Source: Bacillota bacterium (GTDB lineage: Bacteria > Bacillota > Clostridia > Lachnospirales > Cellulosilyticaceae). Taken from it: a stretch of 9,510 nucleotides of DNA. Under the pieces are notes generated by a model. The model was not told the origin of the DNA, searched no databases, and saw only the letters and a list, made by a program, of their open reading frames with translations. Positions 1 through 6,880 of the stretch are shown in pieces. Positions within the stretch are counted from its first letter, which is position 1, and each line of letters begins with the position of its first letter. Made by a program: the position numbers and the translations under genes. The stretch is from assembly GCA_023457875.1 (NCBI GenBank), contig JAEXBC010000096.1:1-9510 (forward strand). The letters run 5' to 3'.

Positions 1-1
1 A

Positions 2-466
2 TATAATGTTGTTTTAAAAACTTTACCAAAGAGATATGTTGCAAGTGTGAGAAAAACTTTACCTAGCTATGACCAAGAAAGTATGCTATGGAATATCCTT
101 CATACAGAGGTAGCAGGCATGAATCTGCAACAAGCTGATAACCCCTATGGTCTTGCCATATATCATGATGAAGGGTATAAGGAAAGTGACGTTGATGTTG
201 AAATTCAAATTGCTGTTAAGGGGGAGTATCAAAACACTGAAAATGTAGTTTTCAAAACAGTTCGCGAGATTGAAATGGCTTCAGCTACCTATAAAGGTAG
301 TTACGACAAAATTACCGATGTAAATAAAGCAGTTGCTATTTGGATAAGGGATAATGGTTATGAATTTAATGGACCTGGTTTTGGAATCTATCATGTAAGT
401 CCTGGTCACACCCAGGATCCTAATGAATATGTGACTGAGGTTTGCCATCCAATAAGAAAGAAATAG
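2..466 (+). CDS. C-terminal part of a transcriptional regulator with GyrI-like effector-binding domain (5' end outside window)
   Basis: The reading frame is open from the first bases of the window: ahead of the GTG at 47 it already encodes YNVVLKTLPKRYVAS, which joins smoothly to VRKTLPSYDQES. This is the usual opening of the effector-binding domain of MerR- and AraC-type regulators (a lysine-rich strand, then R-Y-V-A-S, then a P-S-Y turn). The GTG is therefore an internal valine, and the DNA-binding part lies upstream of the window. The domain continues to its normal end (GIYHVSPGHTQDPNEYVTEV, then a proline-containing tail), so the C-terminus is intact. Members of this GyrI/AraC_E_bind fold bind hydrophobic or cationic small molecules and control the attached DNA-binding domain, often at drug-efflux genes. 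The family (MerR rather than AraC) is inferred from the domain's C-terminal place and opening motif; the ligand is unknown. Confidence 0.85.
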   Translation, partial: YNVVLKTLPKRYVASVRKTLPSYDQESMLWNILHTEVAGMNLQQADNPYGLAIYHDEGYKESDVDVEIQIAVKGEYQNTENVVFKTVREIEMASATYKGSYDKITDVNKAVAIWIRDNGYEFNGPGFGIYHVSPGHTQDPNEYVTEVCHPIRKK

Positions 467-498
467 TGCATTTTAGTAGTACGCGGTAACTACTTAAT

Positions 499-549
499 AG
501 AGCTTTTGTGCCAGAGATATGATTGTCTGTGGTACAAGAGCTCTTTTTT
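499..549 (+). terminator. Intrinsic terminator of the first gene
   Basis: A 15-bp stem pairs 499-513 (AGAGCTTTTGTGCCA) with 530-544 (TGGTACAAGAGCTCT), with only two G-U pairs and a 16-nt loop, and runs straight into six T at 544-549. It lies 33 bp after the stop of the effector-domain gene and isolates it from the GntR unit. Confidence 0.9.
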
Positions 550-601
550 ACGAGCATTTTTTGTAAGATTTGCTTGTTAATAAGACGCTGATATAATTTC
601 A

Positions 602-630
602 TTGAGAGGACATTGGATATATGTTAAAAT
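602..630 (+). promoter_or_regulatory. Sigma-A-type promoter of the GntR regulator
   Basis: TTGAGA (602-607), a 17-bp spacer, then TAAAAT (625-630) preceded by TG at 622-623 (extended -10). The predicted start near 637 lies downstream of the ATG at 621, so that upstream ATG cannot be used from this promoter and the start at 669 is favoured. A second candidate is TTGCTT (570-575) with TATAAT (592-597), 16 bp apart. A small dyad TGT-ACTA-ACA at 642-651, just after the predicted start, is a weak candidate autoregulatory site. Confidence 0.65.
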
Positions 631-668
631 GCAGGTATGAATGTACTAACAATGTAAGGAGAATTTGC

Positions 669-1349
669 ATGCAGAGAGAAAAAAGACTATCTGATAGCGT
701 TGCAGATACCATATTGTCCATGATTACGGTGGAGAAAAGATTTAAACCTGGGGATAAATTGCCAAATGAAAATGAATTATCTGAGGAGCTAGGGGTTAGT
801 AGAACCACCTTAAGGGAAGCCATACGTATATTAGCAGCAGGGAATGTTGTTGAGATCCAAAGAGGAAAAGGAACTTTTGTAAAGGCAGAATTTAAAGACC
901 AATCACTAGGGAATCTATCTCTCTTATCTTCAGCTAAGATGAATGCAGATGACTTATATGAAATGCGACTTATTTTTGAACCAGAGGCCGCTTATTATGC
1001 CACACTACGTGCAACCGAAAGTGAAATGAAAAGGATCCTTGCACTGGGCGAAAAAATTGAAAAACTCATCAGGGAAGGCAAGGATAGAACAATAGAGGAA
1101 CAAGCCTTTCACCGGACAATAGCAAAGGCAACACATAATGAGTTTATGAATAAGCTGATGCCGATTATTCAAGAGGCCATCAATAAAGGTGTCTCCTTGT
1201 CAGAAACGAAAAAAATAGCAGTCGAGGGTACGATTATTGATCATAGAATGTTGATGGAATTTATGAATAGTAGAAATGCAGAGGGCGCCAGAAATGCAAT
1301 GAGGATTCATATACTTCATGCCATTGAGCAGCTTGATTTGAAGAAATAG
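669..1349 (+). CDS. GntR family transcriptional regulator, FadR subfamily (FCD domain)
   Basis: A 226-residue cytoplasmic repressor-type regulator. Residues 5-72 are the GntR winged helix, with the signature LPNENELSEELGVSRTTLREA followed by the wing QRGKGTFV. Residues about 92-222 form the all-helical FCD ligand domain: EMRLIFEPEAA, then EEQAFHRTIAKATHN, DHRMLMEF and RIHILHAIE. His148, His192 and His214 fit the metal-binding histidines of FCD proteins; the usual Asp four residues before the first His is Glu144 here. The ATG at 669 is chosen because AAGGAGAA (656-663) sits at proper distance, the GntR domain starts immediately, and the promoter excludes the ATG at 621. FadR-type regulators usually respond to small acids such as sugar acids, lactate or keto acids. 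Its neighbour 196 bp downstream is ilvD, the likeliest target, but this link is inferred. The ligand cannot be read from sequence. Confidence 0.9.
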   Translation: MQREKRLSDSVADTILSMITVEKRFKPGDKLPNENELSEELGVSRTTLREAIRILAAGNVVEIQRGKGTFVKAEFKDQSLGNLSLLSSAKMNADDLYEMRLIFEPEAAYYATLRATESEMKRILALGEKIEKLIREGKDRTIEEQAFHRTIAKATHNEFMNKLMPIIQEAINKGVSLSETKKIAVEGTIIDHRMLMEFMNSRNAEGARNAMRIHILHAIEQLDLKK

Positions 1350-1362
1350 AAAAACTTGAAAA

Positions 1363-1463
1363 GGGCTGTCTTACTAAGAATAAATACCTACAAGATATTA
1401 AGCTGAATTAAAGAAGCACAATCTTGTAGGCAACTTCTTAGTGAGGGAGTCCTATCTTTTTTT
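1363..1463 (+). terminator. Long nested hairpin with U-tract between gntR and ilvD
   Basis: Three nested arms are visible. The inner is a perfect 10-bp stem, CCTACAAGAT (1387-1396) with ATCTTGTAGG (1421-1430). The middle is an 11-bp stem, CTTACTAAGAA (1370-1380) with TTCTTAGTGAG (1435-1445), one G-U. The outer is GGGCT (1363-1367) with AGTCC (1448-1452). Seven T follow at 1457-1463. This best fits a terminator for the gntR transcript. It lies upstream of the ilvD promoter, so it is not an ilvD leader for transcripts starting there, though it could attenuate read-through from gntR. No T-box consensus (AGGGTGG-type core) is present. Confidence 0.7.
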
Positions 1464-1485
1464 ATAATAAGGGCAGACAACTATA

Positions 1486-1514
1486 TTGACAGCATACAAC
1501 TGTGAACGTATAAT
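1486..1514 (+). promoter_or_regulatory. Perfect consensus sigma-A promoter of ilvD, with candidate operator
   Basis: TTGACA (1486-1491), exactly 17 bp, then TATAAT (1509-1514): both hexamers match the consensus. A promoter this strong is normally held down by a repressor. Two small dyads lie inside it: ACAG (1489-1492) with CTGT (1500-1503), and ATAC (1494-1497) with GTAT (1508-1511). Either could be the GntR site, but neither is shared clearly with the gntR promoter, so the operator call is tentative. The predicted start is near 1521, giving a leader of about 25 nt, too short for a riboswitch. Confidence 0.85.
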
Positions 1515-1545
1515 AACCTTAATTAAGAATAAAGGAGGATTTGCG

Positions 1546-3204
1546 ATGAGAAGTGATAGAATTAAAAAAGGCGTTAATGCAGCGCCACAAAGAGCATTGC
1601 TAAATGCATTGGGGATCACAGATAAAGAAATGGAAAAACCACTAATCGGTATTGTAAGCTCCTATAACGAAGTTGTTCCGGGACATACGAATCTTGATAA
1701 GATAGTTGAGGCAGTAAAATATGGGGTACTGCAGGAGGGTGGCATCCCATTAGTATTTCCGGCCATTGCGGTATGTGATGGGCTTGCCATGGGCCATGAA
1801 GGTATGAAATTCTCCCTTGTTACGAGAGAATTAATTGCGGATTCCACAGAAGCAATGGCTACAGCTCATCCCTTTGATGGATTGGTTATGATACCGAATT
1901 GTGATAAAAATGTACCAGGATTACTTATGGCAGCAGCAAGACTCAATATCCCCTGTATATTTGTAAGTGGTGGACCAATGCTTGCCGGAAAGATTGGAGA
2001 AGAGAAACTGAGTTATTTAACGGTTTCAGAAGCCGTTAGCAGGTACAAAAGTGGAAAGATAGATAAGGAAACATTATCTGAGTATGAAAAAGCGGCTTGT
2101 CCTACTTGTGGTTCCTGTTCAGGAATGTTTACTGCCAATAGCATGAATTGCCTGACGGAGGTTTTGGGAATGACACTTGGTGGAAACGGAACGATTCCAG
2201 CTGTATATTCAAGTAGGCTTAGGCTGGCAAAAGAAACTGGAATGCAAATTATGGAATTAGTTAAAAAAGACATTAAGCCAAGAGATATTATGACAAAAGA
2301 AGCTTTCCAAAATGCCCTTACCATCGATATGGCACTAGGGTGTTCTACAAATAGTATGCTTCACTTACCAGCTATAGCCCATGAATGTGGAATTGACATG
2401 GATTTAGATATAGCTAATGAGATATCTGCAAAAACACCGAATTTATGCCATCTTGCACCAGCGGGAGATCATTATATCGAGGAGCTTAATGAGGCAGGAG
2501 GCATCTTTGCGGTGATGCATGAAATCAATAAACTTGGACTATTAAATACAGCCTGTATCACCTGCAATGGCAAGACGGTTGCCGAAAATATAGAAGGAAA
2601 AGAAGTAAAGAGCTATGAGGTTATTAAAAGCGTTGAACATCCTTATAGCAAGGAGGGTGGAATTGCTGTATTAAAGGGAAATTTGGCACCAGAGGGATGT
2701 GTTGTAAAACGTTCAGCAGTTAGTGAGAGCATGATGAAGCATACAGGTAGAGCTAGAGTATTTGACAGTGAAGAAACTGCGCTACAGGCAATCTATGACG
2801 GGCGAATCCAAAAGGGAGATGTTGTGATCATTCGTTATGAGGGGCCAAAGGGAGGACCAGGTATGCGAGAAATGTTAAATCCAACCTCAGCTATTATGGG
2901 AAGTGGTCTTGGAGATAGCGTAGCCTTAATTACAGACGGACGATTTTCTGGTGCTACACGGGGTGCTGCCATTGGTCATGTGTCCCCTGAAGCTGCTGTG
3001 GGTGGAAACATTGCCCTTGTTCAGGAAGGAGACCTCATTGAGATAGACATTCCGGCAAATACCATTAATATGCTGATTTCCGAGGAAGAAATTCAGAGAA
3101 GAAAAGCAACGTACATACCCATGGCGCCAAGAGTGAAAAGTGGCTATCTGGCGCGATATGCAAAAAGTGTTACGTCAGGCTGCAAGGGGGCTATATTAGA
3201 GTAA
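1546..3204 (+). CDS. ilvD: Dihydroxy-acid dehydratase
   Basis: A 552-residue cytoplasmic enzyme, full length for IlvD. It dehydrates 2,3-dihydroxy-isovalerate and 2,3-dihydroxy-3-methylvalerate to the keto acids that precede valine, leucine and isoleucine. Visible active-site features: V-C-D-G (Asp78), N-C-D-K (Cys119, Asp120, and Lys121, the residue carbamylated in relatives), CPTCGSC (Cys185, 188, 191), M-R-E (Glu442) and T-D-G-R-F-S (Ser468). Where plant and [2Fe-2S] enzymes have a P-C-N cysteine, this protein has VVPGH (residues 43-47), as in the oxygen-sensitive [4Fe-4S] E. coli type. The start is the ATG at 1546 after AAAGGAGG (1531-1538); the TTG at 1486 is part of the -35 box. It stands alone, without ilvB, ilvC or leu genes in view. 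The IlvD/Edd superfamily also includes sugar-acid dehydratases, and the FadR-type neighbour keeps a catabolic role possible, but the sequence looks like standard IlvD. Confidence 0.93.
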   Translation: MRSDRIKKGVNAAPQRALLNALGITDKEMEKPLIGIVSSYNEVVPGHTNLDKIVEAVKYGVLQEGGIPLVFPAIAVCDGLAMGHEGMKFSLVTRELIADSTEAMATAHPFDGLVMIPNCDKNVPGLLMAAARLNIPCIFVSGGPMLAGKIGEEKLSYLTVSEAVSRYKSGKIDKETLSEYEKAACPTCGSCSGMFTANSMNCLTEVLGMTLGGNGTIPAVYSSRLRLAKETGMQIMELVKKDIKPRDIMTKEAFQNALTIDMALGCSTNSMLHLPAIAHECGIDMDLDIANEISAKTPNLCHLAPAGDHYIEELNEAGGIFAVMHEINKLGLLNTACITCNGKTVAENIEGKEVKSYEVIKSVEHPYSKEGGIAVLKGNLAPEGCVVKRSAVSESMMKHTGRARVFDSEETALQAIYDGRIQKGDVVIIRYEGPKGGPGMREMLNPTSAIMGSGLGDSVALITDGRFSGATRGAAIGHVSPEAAVGGNIALVQEGDLIEIDIPANTINMLISEEEIQRRKATYIPMAPRVKSGYLARYAKSVTSGCKGAILE

Positions 3205-3305
3205 ACTGCTTGACGATTACTTCTTTAGAAATGAAAAATGCTATATTCCGGCCATTTAATCTAAATATTAAGAATAAGTTAAATAATGTATGGATTTAAT
3301 GCCTC

Positions 3306-3357
3306 ATATATAATAATATTGAGATAGTCCTATAGCGTTTGCGTGAGTATTATATAT
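3306..3357 (+). other. A/U-only inverted repeat next to the ribosome site of the S41-like gene
   Basis: ATATATAATA (3306-3315) can pair perfectly with TATTATATAT (3348-3357), leaving a 32-nt loop, and ends three bases before the AGGAGGA ribosome site at 3361-3367. A TATAAT sits inside the left arm (3309-3314) but has no good -35 box, so whether the arm is transcribed depends on the real start site. No terminator is visible between ilvD and this gene, so read-through from ilvD is possible. The rest of 3205-3376 shows nothing else I can support. Confidence 0.3.
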
Positions 3358-3376
3358 AACAGGAGGAAAGAATATA

Positions 3377-4684
3377 GTGTGTAAGTTTAAGCCCTTTACC
3401 ATCATACTTTGTGTTTTGATGCTCACCTTTTCTACTACTTTGTTAGGAGCAGAAAACCCCAATAAGGATTTTAGCGTACAGTTAACCTTAGAGCAGAAAC
3501 AAGAAGATTTGAATTTTTTATGTAATGAGCTCACCAATAAGCACAAAAATCTTTTTTTCAAGATTTCTAGAGCGGAATTTGAAAAGGAAAAACAATTACT
3601 CATGAAAGAGCTCCCTAACTTAAATAACAATGAATTCTTATTTGGATTAAAGCAATTATTGGCCAAAGTAGGAGATGCTCATACGGATGTCTATTTCAAA
3701 GGAGATTTAGCGCGATATGCAAAAATCTATCCTTTTGCCGTAACAAAATTTGATAATGCTTGGTATATTTCAGCAATAGATAAGCCCCACAGTGCCTATT
3801 TAGGGGCAAAGCTAGTAGAAGTTAATCATTATCCTATCGACAAGGTTTATGAAAAGGTAGCTACAGTGATTCCACATTCAAATGAAGCTTGGCTAGAGAA
3901 TAATTTTACACAAAAGCTATTTATTGGAGATTGCCTCAAGTATTTGGGTCTAACCGAAACAACTGATCAAATTTTACTTACTTTAGAAAAGCCAGAAGAA
4001 ATGCTAGAAGAAACGCTGAAGCAAGATGACAATAAGCTAGTTACCATCACCCTAAAAGGGCTTCATACTAAAGGCTTTTATAAGACAAACATCGTCTATT
4101 TGAATCAAGGTGATAAGGTGCCAGTTACTGCGCAAAAAACGGATAGTATTTATCATTACTTAGCTTTGGATTCAGATACATTATTTATTCAATATAATAG
4201 CTGTGAAGAAGATCCGAAACTCCCTATGAGCACTTTTACTAAGCAGATAGAAGAGGAGCTTAGGCAGAAAAAGTATAAAAAGATTATTGTGGACCTAAGA
4301 TACAATACAGGAGGCAATTCAGAGATCATTAAGCCTGTATTTAACGTGCTAAATACTTATATGAAGGGTAATGATTGTAAGCTGTATGCTTTAATCGGGG
4401 GGAATACCTTTTCTTCAGGACTACTCAATGCGTGCTATCTAAAATTCATGGGTGCAACCCTTGTAGGAAGACCAACAGGGGGAGATGTCAATCATTATGG
4501 AGAACTAAAAATGTTCGATTTGCCAAATTCTGATTTGTTGGTATGCTATTCTACTAAATATTTCGAGGTCATGAAAGAATATAAGAAAAATTCACTTGAA
4601 CCAGATGTATTGGTAGAGATGAATTTAGCGGATTACATAGCAGGCATAGATGTGGATATTAAGGCTATACAAGAGATGAAATAA
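3377..4684 (+). CDS. Exported S41-family (C-terminal processing / IRBP-like) peptidase-like protein
   Basis: 435 residues starting with GTG, nine bases after AGGAGGA (3361-3367). The start is supported because it gives a complete signal peptide: basic n-region (Lys3, Lys5), hydrophobic core at residues 7-23, and probable signal peptidase I cleavage near LLGA/EN (24-25); there is no lipobox cysteine. Residues about 35-110 are helical and include the VGDAHT motif (98-103) seen in S41 proteins. The catalytic core is at about 260-400: IIVDLRYNTGGNS (303-315), the nucleophile region GGNTFSSGLL with Ser346 the likely nucleophile, then VGRPTGG and NHYGE (363-376). I see no clear PDZ domain, as in many clostridial IRBP-like S41 members. 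It should act outside the membrane as a serine protease, but the substrate is unknown and the general base is not certain. It has no functional partner nearby and ends at a bidirectional terminator. Confidence 0.85.
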   Translation: MCKFKPFTIILCVLMLTFSTTLLGAENPNKDFSVQLTLEQKQEDLNFLCNELTNKHKNLFFKISRAEFEKEKQLLMKELPNLNNNEFLFGLKQLLAKVGDAHTDVYFKGDLARYAKIYPFAVTKFDNAWYISAIDKPHSAYLGAKLVEVNHYPIDKVYEKVATVIPHSNEAWLENNFTQKLFIGDCLKYLGLTETTDQILLTLEKPEEMLEETLKQDDNKLVTITLKGLHTKGFYKTNIVYLNQGDKVPVTAQKTDSIYHYLALDSDTLFIQYNSCEEDPKLPMSTFTKQIEEELRQKKYKKIIVDLRYNTGGNSEIIKPVFNVLNTYMKGNDCKLYALIGGNTFSSGLLNACYLKFMGATLVGRPTGGDVNHYGELKMFDLPNSDLLVCYSTKYFEVMKEYKKNSLEPDVLVEMNLADYIAGIDVDIKAIQEMK

Positions 4685-4692
4685 CCTATAAA

Positions 4693-4739
4693 TGAAAAAG
4701 GCTAGTGTACCCCTCAAATGGGTATACTAGCCTTTTTCA
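4693..4739. terminator. Bidirectional terminator between convergent genes
   Basis: A 20-bp stem with one G-U pair joins 4693-4712 to 4720-4739 around a 7-nt loop (CTCAAAT). It carries A5 on the left and T5 on the right, so it can stop transcription from both sides. It lies 8 bp past the S41-like stop and 4 bp before the stop of the minus-strand XRE gene. Confidence 0.92.
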
Positions 4740-4743
4740 CTTA

Positions 4744-5508
4744 TCATTCATATTTTTTTGCCACATAGATCATGGGGATAAATATACCAAGTGTCATCAT
4801 AACCAGTAAAAGTTCAGCTAATAGATTTAAATGGCTGGGGAACAAACGAATGGCTATAAAATAGATACATGGAAAGAGGATTAAGGTACCATTTGTCCAA
4901 AGGCGGCCGATCTTAATGATGTGTGGCCAATTACTATTATTGAGGCGAAGGCCCGCAAGATTTAAACTAAAAATGCCATCGCTATAAATGCGGATTTTAT
5001 TTTCATCATAGTAAGCAGGAAGTTTTTCCTTGATCCAGATACAAAACCAAGCGCCAAAAACGAGGTTTAATCCTATTTCTAAAAGAAGTTGACTTCCCTG
5101 AGTCAATATCGTCTTATCATAAAGGTAAATGCCAAATAGTTCTAATGCACAAACCCAGATGCAACATAGATAGATTAATTTCCATGTTTTTTTATCAGAT
5201 GTTTTCACGTCGATTTCTTTACTTGAAAGGTCGATGGTGTTGGTTACTAATTTCTCAACATCTTCAATATTTAATTGCGCAGTTTTTGATAAATGCTCCC
5301 CTTTTAGAAGTTCTGTGACTGTCACGCCAAGAGCTTCACCCAGTGGAATGAGTAGCGAGGTATCCGGTAAGCTTAATCCACGCTCCCATTTACTTACAGC
5401 CTTATCAGAAACAAATAAAAAAGCTGCAAGTTCTTTTTGTGTATATCCCTTTTCTTTACGTAGTGTTTGGAGGAACGTACCAAAATTTTCTTTATCGATT
5501 TCATACAT
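4744..5508 (-). CDS. Membrane-anchored XRE-family helix-turn-helix regulator
   Basis: 254 residues. Residues 9-63 are an XRE helix-turn-helix (FLQTLRKEKGYTQKELAAFL, then SDKAVSKWERG and LPDTSLL, the usual recognition helix and following turn). After a charged linker, four hydrophobic segments follow at about 111-130, 141-159, 207-223 and 227-250. The DNA-binding head therefore probably stays tethered to the inner face of the membrane. A polar stretch (160-205, rich in Tyr, Asn and Arg) lies between segments 2 and 3. The start at 5508 follows AGGGGGTT (5514-5521); the upstream ATG at 5553 lies between the -35 and -10 boxes and cannot be used from that promoter. XRE proteins with hydrophobic tails are frequent in clostridia and mostly uncharacterised; what the membrane part senses is unknown. 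It follows the other XRE gene by 85 bp but has its own promoter. Confidence 0.85.
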   Translation of the reverse strand: MYEIDKENFGTFLQTLRKEKGYTQKELAAFLFVSDKAVSKWERGLSLPDTSLLIPLGEALGVTVTELLKGEHLSKTAQLNIEDVEKLVTNTIDLSSKEIDVKTSDKKTWKLIYLCCIWVCALELFGIYLYDKTILTQGSQLLLEIGLNLVFGAWFCIWIKEKLPAYYDENKIRIYSDGIFSLNLAGLRLNNSNWPHIIKIGRLWTNGTLILFPCIYFIAIRLFPSHLNLLAELLLVMMTLGIFIPMIYVAKKYE

Positions 5509-5538
5509 AGAATAACCCCCTGCTGTATTGTTACATTT

Positions 5539-5567
5539 ATTATAGAAATACATGGTAAAAATAACAA
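5539..5567 (-). promoter_or_regulatory. Sigma-A promoter of the membrane-anchored XRE gene
   Basis: Read on the minus strand: TTGTTA (5567-5562), 17 bp, then a perfect TATAAT (5544-5539). The predicted start is near 5532, giving a leader of about 24 nt with AGGGGG. No terminator separates this from the upstream XRE-TPR gene, so read-through may add to expression. Confidence 0.75.
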
Positions 5568-5593
5568 CCGACCAGCAGTAGAATGTAGCAAAA

Positions 5594-6631
5594 TTAATCG
5601 TTACATAGCTTTTTCATTAAGACAAGAAATTCTGGATCGTTTCTTATAAAGTCAAGTGATTCGTCCTTTTCAAAGGACTTCTTAAGCATTTCTTTAAATA
5701 GTCTAGGGTCTGTATTATTTTTAAATAGAGTGTGCTGATATAACCTTGATTCTTTTATACAATTAAAGGTCATATCATTGATCATTTCTTCAAAAAGCAG
5801 TAAACTCTTAGCTTTATCTTGCATCGTTAAGGCTATCATAAATTCAGATGAAGCGGCTATATATTTGCCAAGGTCAAAATGTTCTGCTACAACGCGAGAT
5901 AATCTTGCGAACATAAGGGCATTTTCGTAATCCTTTTGTTTGCATAATGTCTGAATGATTTGCATGAGGGTGCCAATAAGTGCATTTGCACCCTGATAAA
6001 GCATGGTCTCGTGAATCTCATATGCCTTGTCATATTGTTCCTGCACACTAAGCAAATTAGCCTGTACTATTCTCTTGTCAAAGCCAAGAGGAGGAATTTT
6101 ATCAAGAAGGTCTTGCGCCTTATCATAATGGCCCTCCGACATATAATTTTGACATAAAGATACAGCTGCCATATTAGCGAGTTCCTTATCCTCGCATAAT
6201 GCAATCTTTTCAAACCAAGCCTTAATTTGCTTTTCGTATTTATCTTTGTCTTCTACCTCTGCTGTAGCTAGGTAGGCATTCAAAATTTGCGCAGAGTATA
6301 AAATGAGTTTATTGCAATTGGGATAGGCTTTTATTAAGTCAGATGCCTTTTGAAAGGAAATAGCATAGCCTAAAGTTGATGTTTCGGTGGATAGATCCTT
6401 GATGATATTGCTAATTTCCATATCTGTAAGTTCATCATGAAAGGAAAGCAAGGTGTCTACATCGATGTTTAAAAATCTTGCCAGTGGCGCTAATAAGGTT
6501 ATGTCTGGATAGGATATGCCACTTTCCCACTTGTTTACAGCTGGAGGGGTTACACCTAAGTAGTTTGCTACTTGTTCTTGAGTTAAATGCTGCTCTTTCC
6601 TATATTTTCGTATCACTTCATTTATTTTCAT
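5594..6631 (-). CDS. XRE-family regulator with TPR-like helical C-terminal domain
   Basis: 345 residues. Residues 4-60 are an XRE helix-turn-helix (INEVIRKYRKEQHLTQEQVA, then TPPAVNKWESG and YPDITLLAPLARFL). The rest is almost entirely helical with TPR-like helix pairs, for example SEGHYDKAQDLLDKI, VQEQYDKAYEIHETML and KQKDYENALMFARLS, each with the small-residue and Tyr-x-x-A pattern of TPR motifs. No membrane segments are seen. The fold resembles the overall layout of peptide-sensing RRNPP regulators, but this particular family is common in Lachnospiraceae and its ligand is unknown; no signal-peptide gene is visible nearby. The ATG at 6631 is chosen because the helix-turn-helix starts there and GGTG lies about 8 bases upstream; a TTG at 6664 in the same frame adds 11 unrelated residues. 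The C-terminus (residues about 310-345) ends with a short lysine- and acid-rich segment. Confidence 0.87.
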   Translation of the reverse strand: MKINEVIRKYRKEQHLTQEQVANYLGVTPPAVNKWESGISYPDITLLAPLARFLNIDVDTLLSFHDELTDMEISNIIKDLSTETSTLGYAISFQKASDLIKAYPNCNKLILYSAQILNAYLATAEVEDKDKYEKQIKAWFEKIALCEDKELANMAAVSLCQNYMSEGHYDKAQDLLDKIPPLGFDKRIVQANLLSVQEQYDKAYEIHETMLYQGANALIGTLMQIIQTLCKQKDYENALMFARLSRVVAEHFDLGKYIAASSEFMIALTMQDKAKSLLLFEEMINDMTFNCIKESRLYQHTLFKNNTDPRLFKEMLKKSFEKDESLDFIRNDPEFLVLMKKLCND

Positions 6632-6658
6632 AGGGTTATCACCAATCCTTGTACGAAT

Positions 6659-6676
6659 TAACAAAGGCCTTTATTA
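6659..6676. promoter_or_regulatory. 18-bp near-perfect palindrome at the transcription start of the XRE-TPR gene
   Basis: TAACAAAGGCCTTTATTA is symmetrical in 16 of 18 positions (only the pair 6662/6673 breaks it), with a perfect 10-bp core AAAGGCCTTT at 6663-6672. It spans the predicted +1 of the minus-strand promoter. Position and symmetry suit an autoregulatory operator for an XRE dimer; this is inferred. Confidence 0.5.
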
Positions 6677-6681
6677 GTCTA

Positions 6682-6710
6682 AGCATAGCAAACAGCTGGC
6701 AGGGTATCAA
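6682..6710 (-). promoter_or_regulatory. Promoter of the XRE-TPR gene
   Basis: On the minus strand: TTGATA (6710-6705), 17 bp, then TATGCT (6687-6682). The predicted start is near 6675 with a leader of about 44 nt. The -10 box is only a moderate match. Confidence 0.55.
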
Positions 6711-6880
6711 GTGACGAGTTGTTATGTTTTAGTTATAAAATTTAACTAGCAGTTACATTTGAGTAATATTTGAGGTGACAATTGTAAAAGAGGCATTCAC
6801 TTTATCCGTTAATACTCAGCAATGCATTTTATCATCCCAATAGAGTTATTTTTCTAAGTAGTTTGACTTGGGTGTAAACT
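6711..6880. other. Centre of the divergent intergenic region, no gene seen
   Basis: This AT-rich stretch between the two divergent promoters has no credible coding frame or ribosome site. It contains two exact ATTTGAG copies 11 bp apart (6757-6763 and 6768-6774), about one helical turn, and AGTTA (6731) and TAACT (6743) in inverted order with a further AGTTA (6751). These could be binding sites, but such short words are expected in AT-rich DNA. Confidence 0.3.

Noticed and set aside
621..668. Upstream ATG start for the GntR gene
   Set aside because: It overlaps the extended -10 box, has no ribosome site, and adds 16 residues not expected before the GntR domain.
1486..1545. N-terminal extension of ilvD from a TTG start at 1486
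   Set aside because: The TTG is the first half of a perfect -35 box and the extension spans the whole promoter; the ATG at 1546 has AAAGGAGG and matches the family start.
1350..1545. T-box or other riboswitch controlling ilvD
   Set aside because: No T-box core or antiterminator signature; the hairpin lies upstream of the ilvD promoter and the ilvD leader is only about 25 nt.
2013..2324. Antisense 103-codon open frame inside ilvD
   Set aside because: Shadow of the strongly conserved ilvD coding strand, with no ribosome site or family resemblance.
3304..3666. Antisense 120-codon open frame over the start of the S41-like gene
   Set aside because: Overlaps the signal peptide and ribosome site of a clear gene on the other strand, and its protein looks like a complement translation.
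5509..5553. Longer N-terminus for the membrane XRE protein
   Set aside because: The ATG at 5553 lies inside the gene's own promoter, upstream of the predicted transcription start.
4744..6631. Toxin-antitoxin pair built on the XRE genes
   Set aside because: Both proteins carry their own helix-turn-helix and have long sensory domains; no small toxin frame lies between or beside them.
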